A stretch of 9,696 nucleotides of DNA, taken from positions 1 to 9,696 of the forward strand of contig DAIEIL010000123.1 in NCBI GenBank assembly GCA_027352645.1. Direction: 5' to 3'. Source of the stretch: Rhodobiaceae bacterium. Lineage in GTDB: Bacteria > Pseudomonadota > Alphaproteobacteria > Parvibaculales > Parvibaculaceae. The position numbers and the translations under genes are program-made. The notes below the pieces were generated by a model that ran no database searches, was not told where the DNA came from, and saw only the letters and a program-made list of their open reading frames with translations. This document shows positions 6,446-9,696 of this stretch, piece by piece. Every line of letters starts with the position of its first letter. Within the stretch, counting starts at the first letter, position 1.

Positions 6446-7381
6446 ATGAACCTGCGCCAGATCAGATATTTCATTGCTGCCGCCGAGACGGAGTCCGTCT
6501 CCCGCGCTGCGCAGGAACTCGGCATATCCCAATCGGCCATCACCTCCGCGATCCAGGCGCTCGAATACGAGACCGGGGCGAGCCTCTTCGTGCGGCATGC
6601 CAAGGGCGTGCGTCTGACTCATGAGGGGCACCAACTGGTCCTCCATGCGCGGCGCATCATGGCGGCGGTCGCCGATGCCCGCCGCGCGGTCAGCGTCCGG
6701 CCGGAAGCCATGTCGGGCGATCTCAATGTCGGTGTCACCCACATGGTGTCCGGCTACTACCTCGCCGATCTCCTCGCGCGTTTCCGCCGTGTCTTTCCGC
6801 AGGTCGATGTTCGCGTCGTCGAGGATGAACGCACCTATCTCGAACATCTTCTCGTCAATGGCGAACTCGATGTCGGCTTGCTGCTCGTCTCTAACCTTCA
6901 GGACCGGCAAGCGCTCGAATCCGAAGTACTGATCCGTTCGCCCTGGCGCATCTGGTTGCCTGCAGGCCATGCGCTCCTTGCACAACACGTGTTGACGCTT
7001 GCGGACCTTGCCGCCGAACCGCTCATCATGCTTTCGGTCGATGAGTTGATCGAAACCACGACCGCCTATTGGCGCGAGGAAGGGCTCTCGCCCAATATCG
7101 TGCTCAAGACGGCATCGGTTGAGGCGGTGCGCAGTCTCGTCGGCATGGGCGTCGGTCTGGCGACTCTTCCCGACATGGCCTATCGCCCCTGGTCGCTCGA
7201 AGGCGACAGGCTTGAGGCGCGCGAACTCGCAAACCCCATTCCCACCGTCGATGTCGGGCTCGCCTGGCGTCGCGGCGCGCCCTTGCGGCCGACCGCGAGC
7301 CAGTTCCTCGACATGTGCCGCGAATACAGCCCGCCCAATACGCGCCGCCGTCTCCCCGGCACCGACCGCTCAGGTATCTGA
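6446..7381 (+). CDS. LysR-family transcriptional regulator
   Basis: This is a DNA-binding regulator of 311 residues, the usual LysR length, with two parts. An N-terminal winged helix-turn-helix (MNLRQIRYFIAAAE; recognition region SRAAQELGISQSAITSAIQALE at about residues 19-40; then GASLFVRH and LTHEG) is followed by a linker helix to about 85. The effector-binding domain, about 92-295, includes LNVGVTHMVSGYYLADLLARF, GELDVGLLL and the GVGLATLPDMAYRP segment. The C-terminus has a short basic, Pro-rich tail. The inducer is unknown. It lies 209 bases upstream of, and on the same strand as, the gamma-aminobutyraldehyde dehydrogenase gene. That makes it a candidate regulator of that operon, but the classical divergent LysR arrangement is absent and self-regulation only is equally possible. 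No ribosome binding site is seen. Confidence 0.92.
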   Translation: MNLRQIRYFIAAAETESVSRAAQELGISQSAITSAIQALEYETGASLFVRHAKGVRLTHEGHQLVLHARRIMAAVADARRAVSVRPEAMSGDLNVGVTHMVSGYYLADLLARFRRVFPQVDVRVVEDERTYLEHLLVNGELDVGLLLVSNLQDRQALESEVLIRSPWRIWLPAGHALLAQHVLTLADLAAEPLIMLSVDELIETTTAYWREEGLSPNIVLKTASVEAVRSLVGMGVGLATLPDMAYRPWSLEGDRLEARELANPIPTVDVGLAWRRGAPLRPTASQFLDMCREYSPPNTRRRLPGTDRSGI

Positions 7382-7416
7382 TTTTCAGAACGAGCGATGC
7401 GGATTTTCCGATTTTC
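7380..7416 (+). repeat. Three copies of the heptamer GATTTTC
   Basis: Exact copies start at 7380 (overlapping the LysR stop codon), 7402 and 7410, giving spacings of 22 and 8 bases. They lie in an AT-rich island that contrasts with the surrounding GC-rich DNA. Repeated binding sites for a regulator, or simply an AT-rich promoter region, are possible readings. Confidence 0.5.
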
Positions 7417-7454
7417 AATTCCCTTATTGCTGCCCTAACATTTTTGTGGCGTCG

Positions 7455-7470
7455 GGACGAGTGTTCGTCC
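7455..7470. repeat. Short perfect inverted repeat, GGACGA - 4 bases - TCGTCC
   Basis: Arms at 7455-7460 and 7465-7470 enclose GTGT. There is no T-run afterwards, so it is unlikely to terminate transcription. It lies 120 bases before the aldehyde dehydrogenase start and could be an operator or a leader hairpin. Confidence 0.4.
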
Positions 7471-7502
7471 GGTGGCGCTAGGACCAGGTTAAGGCTTTGA
7501 TC

Positions 7503-7521
7503 TCGAAGGGGTTTCCTTCGA
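7503..7521. repeat. Perfect 7-base inverted repeat, TCGAAGG - 5 bases - CCTTCGA
   Basis: Arms at 7503-7509 and 7515-7521 enclose GGTTT. The size and symmetry suit a dimeric regulator, or the RNA would form a stable hairpin. A competing pairing exists: GGTTTC (7510-7515) is complementary to GAAACC (7534-7539). It lies 70 bases before the aldehyde dehydrogenase start codon and has no terminator-like T-run. Confidence 0.5.
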
Positions 7522-7576
7522 ATAGGCAGATTTGAAACCTGCAATGCCGGGAGGGTGGCTGAAGCTGCCGCGGCGG

Positions 7577-7581
7577 GGAGG
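7577..7581 (+). promoter_or_regulatory. Ribosome binding site deciding the aldehyde dehydrogenase start
   Basis: GGAGG inside GGGGAGGG lies 9 bases before ATG 7591. A GTG at 7555 in the same frame would add 12 Ala-rich residues not found in the family and would place this site within the coding region, so 7591 is preferred. Confidence 0.75.
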
Positions 7582-7590
7582 GCAGCTACC

Positions 7591-9015
7591 ATGCAGACCA
7601 AGCTTTTCATTGATGGCCAGTTTGTCGATGGCGCGGGTGCTGAGGAGGAGATCCTCAATCCGGCGACCGGCGCGCTGATCGCAAAAATTCCCTCGGCCTC
7701 CAAGGAGCAGATCGACCAGGCGGTTGCCGCCGCGACGCGGGCCTTCAAGACCTGGGGCCGCACGACTCCCGCGGAGCGCTCGGGCATGTTGCTGAAGCTC
7801 GCGGACCGGATCGAGGCCGAGGCGGACGCCTTCGCGAAGCTCGAGAGCCTCAATTGCGGCAAGCCCTATCCGCGCGTTCTGGAAGACGAGATTCCGGCCA
7901 TCGCCGATTGCTTCCGCTTCTTCGCGGGCGCGGCGCGCTGCATGTCGGGAAGCGCCGCCGGCGAATATCTCGCGGGCTATACGAGCATGATCCGCCGCGA
8001 TCCGGTGGGCGTCGTTGCCTCCATCGCGCCCTGGAACTATCCGCTGATGATGGTCGCCTGGAAGATCGCGCCGGCGCTCGCCGCCGGCAACGTGGTTGTG
8101 CTGAAGCCCTCCGAGCAGACGCCGTTGACGGCGCTGAAACTCGCCGAACTCATCGCGGAACTTTTCCCGGCCGGCGTCTTCAACCTCGTGCTCGGTCGTG
8201 GCGAGAATGTCGGCGCGCCCCTCGTTTCGCATCCGGGCGTTCACATGACCTCGCTCACCGGCGACATCGCGACGGGCCGCAAGGTGCTCGAAGCGGCGAC
8301 CGGCACGTTGAAGCGCACCCATCTCGAACTCGGCGGCAAGGCGCCCGTCATCGTTTTCGACGACGCGGACATCGCCTCCGTCGTCGAGGGTGTCCGCACC
8401 TTCGGCTATTACAATGCCGGACAGGATTGTACGGCTGCCTGCCGCATCTATGCGGCCCCCAAGGTTTACGAAAAACTCGCCGCCGATCTCGCCAGCGCCG
8501 TTTCGACCATCAAACTCGGCACGCCGGATGTCGAGGGCGTCGAGCTTGGGCCTCTCATCAGCGAGCGTCAGCGCGCCCGCGTTTCGAGCTTCGTCGAGCG
8601 CGCCCGTGCGCAGAGCCATGTCGAAATCCTCACCGGCGGAAAGCCCGGCGCGGGCAATGGCTTCTTCTACGAGCCGACCGTCGTTGCGGGCGCCTTGCAG
8701 GAAGATGAGATCGTGCAGCGCGAAGTCTTCGGCCCCGTTGTTTCGATCACGCGCTTCACCGATGTCGAGCAGGCCGTCGACTGGGCGAATGACAGCCAGT
8801 ACGGCCTCGCTTCGTCGGTCTGGACGCAGGATATTTCAAAGGCCATGCAGACCGCCGCGCGGCTGCAATATGGCTGTACATGGATCAACACGCATTTCAT
8901 GCTGGCAAGCGAAATGCCGCATGGCGGCATGAAGTCGTCGGGCTATGGCAAGGATCTCTCCGCCTATGCGCTCGAAGACTATTCGGTCGCTCGCCATGTG
9001 ATGGTGAAGCTTTGA
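7591..9015 (+). CDS. patD: Gamma-aminobutyraldehyde dehydrogenase (YdcW/PatD type)
   Basis: It oxidises 4-aminobutyraldehyde (1-pyrroline in equilibrium) to GABA with NAD+ in the cytoplasm, the step after putrescine transamination or oxidation. The product has 474 residues, the length I recall for E. coli YdcW. Seen: NPATG near the N-terminus, APWNYPLMM with Trp148, KPSEQTPLTALKL, LTGDIATGRK in the cofactor-binding region, general base Glu246 in LELGGKAPVIVFDDAD, catalytic nucleophile Cys280 in YNAGQDCTAACRI, and EVFGPVVS. The segments SMIRRDP, GVRTFGYYNAGQDCTAACRIYA, MPHGG and RHVMVKL resemble YdcW closely and favour it over betaine aldehyde dehydrogenase, the main alternative. The gene is followed after 22 bases by a polyamine-type ABC ATPase, which supports a putrescine role. 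Substrate choice within the aldehyde dehydrogenase superfamily is inferred from resemblance. Confidence 0.92.
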   Translation: MQTKLFIDGQFVDGAGAEEEILNPATGALIAKIPSASKEQIDQAVAAATRAFKTWGRTTPAERSGMLLKLADRIEAEADAFAKLESLNCGKPYPRVLEDEIPAIADCFRFFAGAARCMSGSAAGEYLAGYTSMIRRDPVGVVASIAPWNYPLMMVAWKIAPALAAGNVVVLKPSEQTPLTALKLAELIAELFPAGVFNLVLGRGENVGAPLVSHPGVHMTSLTGDIATGRKVLEAATGTLKRTHLELGGKAPVIVFDDADIASVVEGVRTFGYYNAGQDCTAACRIYAAPKVYEKLAADLASAVSTIKLGTPDVEGVELGPLISERQRARVSSFVERARAQSHVEILTGGKPGAGNGFFYEPTVVAGALQEDEIVQREVFGPVVSITRFTDVEQAVDWANDSQYGLASSVWTQDISKAMQTAARLQYGCTWINTHFMLASEMPHGGMKSSGYGKDLSAYALEDYSVARHVMVKL

Positions 9016-9037
9016 TCTGCTTCGCAACGGGAGAGGT

Positions 9038-9696
9038 ATGCCGTTGAACGGGATCGCGCCGCAAAAAGCCGTAACGGAAGAGGCTGGCCCCGCCGAGGAG
9101 CCGGTGATCGTCCGGCTTTCGGCTGTAAAGAAAAAATATCGCGATGTCGTCGCGGTCGAGCATGTCGATCTGGAGGTCCGGCGCGGCGAGTTCTATACGC
9201 TGCTCGGGCCGTCTGGTTCCGGCAAGACGACGACGCTGCGCCTCATTGCGGGTTTCGAAAAGCCCGATCAGGGGCTCATCGAATTGAACGGCGCCGACGT
9301 TACTGCGCTTCCACCCTATGATCGCGACATCAACACGGTCTTTCAGGACTACGCGCTTTTTCCGCATATGAGCGTCGCGGAGAATGTCGCATACGGCCTC
9401 CAGACGAAGGGCGTGCCCAAGGATGAATGCAAGGAGCGCGTTGTCGAAGCGCTCCGCATGGTGCGGCTTCAGAATTTCGGCGAGCGCAAGCCCGCGGAGC
9501 TTTCCGGCGGCCAGCGCCAGCGCGTCGGCCTGGCCCGCGCCATCGTCAACCGTCCGAAGGTGCTGCTGCTCGACGAACCGCTCGGCGCGCTCGATCTGAA
9601 GCTGCGTCAGGAAATGCAGACCGAGCTGAAGCGCATTCAGGCGGAAGTGAAGATCACATTCCTCTATGTGACGCATGATCAGGAAGAGGCGCTCAC
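9038..9696 (+). CDS. ABC transporter ATP-binding protein, spermidine/putrescine (PotA-like) type, 5' part
   Basis: This is the nucleotide-binding subunit of an importer, acting on the inner face of the cytoplasmic membrane. It is cut by the right edge: 219 residues are visible of a family norm near 350-380, and the C-terminal TOBE regulatory domain is outside. After a 25-residue polar N-terminal extension come Walker A GPSGSGKT at 57-64, Q-loop Gln103 in NTVFQDYALFPH, signature LSGGQ at 155-159, Walker B LLLDEP with Asp179 and Glu180, a D-loop (GALDLKLR), and the H-loop His213 in VTHDQEEAL. The FQDYALFPHMSV and RDINTVFQ segments are typical of PotA/PotG-like ATPases. The ATG at 9038 follows GGGAG by four bases and lies 22 bases after patD, so the two are very likely one operon. 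Related ATPases serve other solutes (iron, sugars, thiamine); the polyamine reading rests on the patD neighbour. Confidence 0.9.
   Translation, partial: MPLNGIAPQKAVTEEAGPAEEPVIVRLSAVKKKYRDVVAVEHVDLEVRRGEFYTLLGPSGSGKTTTLRLIAGFEKPDQGLIELNGADVTALPPYDRDINTVFQDYALFPHMSVAENVAYGLQTKGVPKDECKERVVEALRMVRLQNFGERKPAELSGGQRQRVGLARAIVNRPKVLLLDEPLGALDLKLRQEMQTELKRIQAEVKITFLYVTHDQEEAL

Larger units (their letters stand above)
7382..7590 (+). promoter_or_regulatory. Intergenic region and presumed control region of the aldehyde dehydrogenase / ABC operon
   Basis: This 209-base gap is the longest in the window after the edges. Its first 65 bases are AT-rich, holding the GATTTTC copies and a weak promoter-like pair (TTTTCA at 7412-7417 and TAACAT at 7436-7441). 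The second half holds inverted repeats at 7455-7470 and 7503-7521. There is no clear Rho-independent terminator for the LysR gene, so read-through into the next gene is possible. No riboswitch class is recognised. Confidence 0.4.

Noticed and set aside
5732..6988. A 418-codon minus-strand open frame across the transglycosylase and LysR genes
   Set aside because: It spans two well-supported plus-strand genes and shows no domain; composition is that of a mirror frame.
7382..7590. A known riboswitch or a small RNA gene upstream of the aldehyde dehydrogenase
   Set aside because: I could not match any known riboswitch consensus, and the hairpins are short and lack a terminator, so only repeats are annotated.
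7489..8619. A 376-codon minus-strand open frame opposite the aldehyde dehydrogenase, with a similar one at 1063-2193 opposite hldE
   Set aside because: Both lie antisense to genes with full sets of catalytic motifs, and their translations look like low-complexity Arg/Ala/Asp-rich shadow frames.
1..9696. Mobile element, CRISPR array, toxin-antitoxin pair or defence system
   Set aside because: No transposase, integrase, repeat-spacer pattern, terminal repeat or small paired gene was seen; all large frames belong to metabolic, envelope, regulatory or transport families.

Overview
The window is a GC-rich, densely coded bacterial chromosome segment. It carries six complete genes and two genes cut by the window edges. 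Codon choice strongly favours G/C at third positions, and the gene set (type II ManC, fused HldE, an MltB-type lipoprotein, a polyamine-type ABC ATPase) fits a Gram-negative proteobacterium, probably an alphaproteobacterium. The class is inferred from overall style, not from a marker gene.

Left part (1-2640): the 3' part of manC (GDP-mannose synthesis) runs 16 bases ahead of hldE (ADP-heptose synthesis) on the same strand. Together they supply two nucleotide-sugar precursors for lipopolysaccharide or other surface glycans. A small YciI-family gene on the minus strand (2630-2941) converges on hldE and overlaps its end by 11 bases.

Middle (2942-6406): a 125-base divergent region with nested inverted repeats separates the YciI gene from a GH42 beta-galactosidase close to the Thermus A4 type. 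Both catalytic glutamates are present, but three of the four zinc-binding cysteines known from that enzyme are replaced. A lipoprotein lytic transglycosylase of the MltB family with a C-terminal peptidoglycan-binding domain follows.

Right part (6407-9696): a LysR-type regulator comes first, possibly on a leaderless transcript. A 209-base intergenic region with an AT-rich start, three copies of GATTTTC and two short perfect inverted repeats follows. Next come a gamma-aminobutyraldehyde dehydrogenase (YdcW/PatD type) and, 22 bases on, the start of a PotA-like ABC ATPase that leaves the window. The last two genes look like the beginning of a putrescine uptake and oxidation operon, related in content to E. 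coli ydcSTUVW but in a different order.

Most of the window is ordinary metabolic and envelope DNA. I found no mobile element, tRNA, rRNA or CRISPR array, no stretch above 300 bases without a gene, and no clear sign of a new multi-gene system. The most useful second looks are the altered metal site of the GH42 enzyme, the symmetric sequences in the two larger intergenic regions, and the polyamine gene order.
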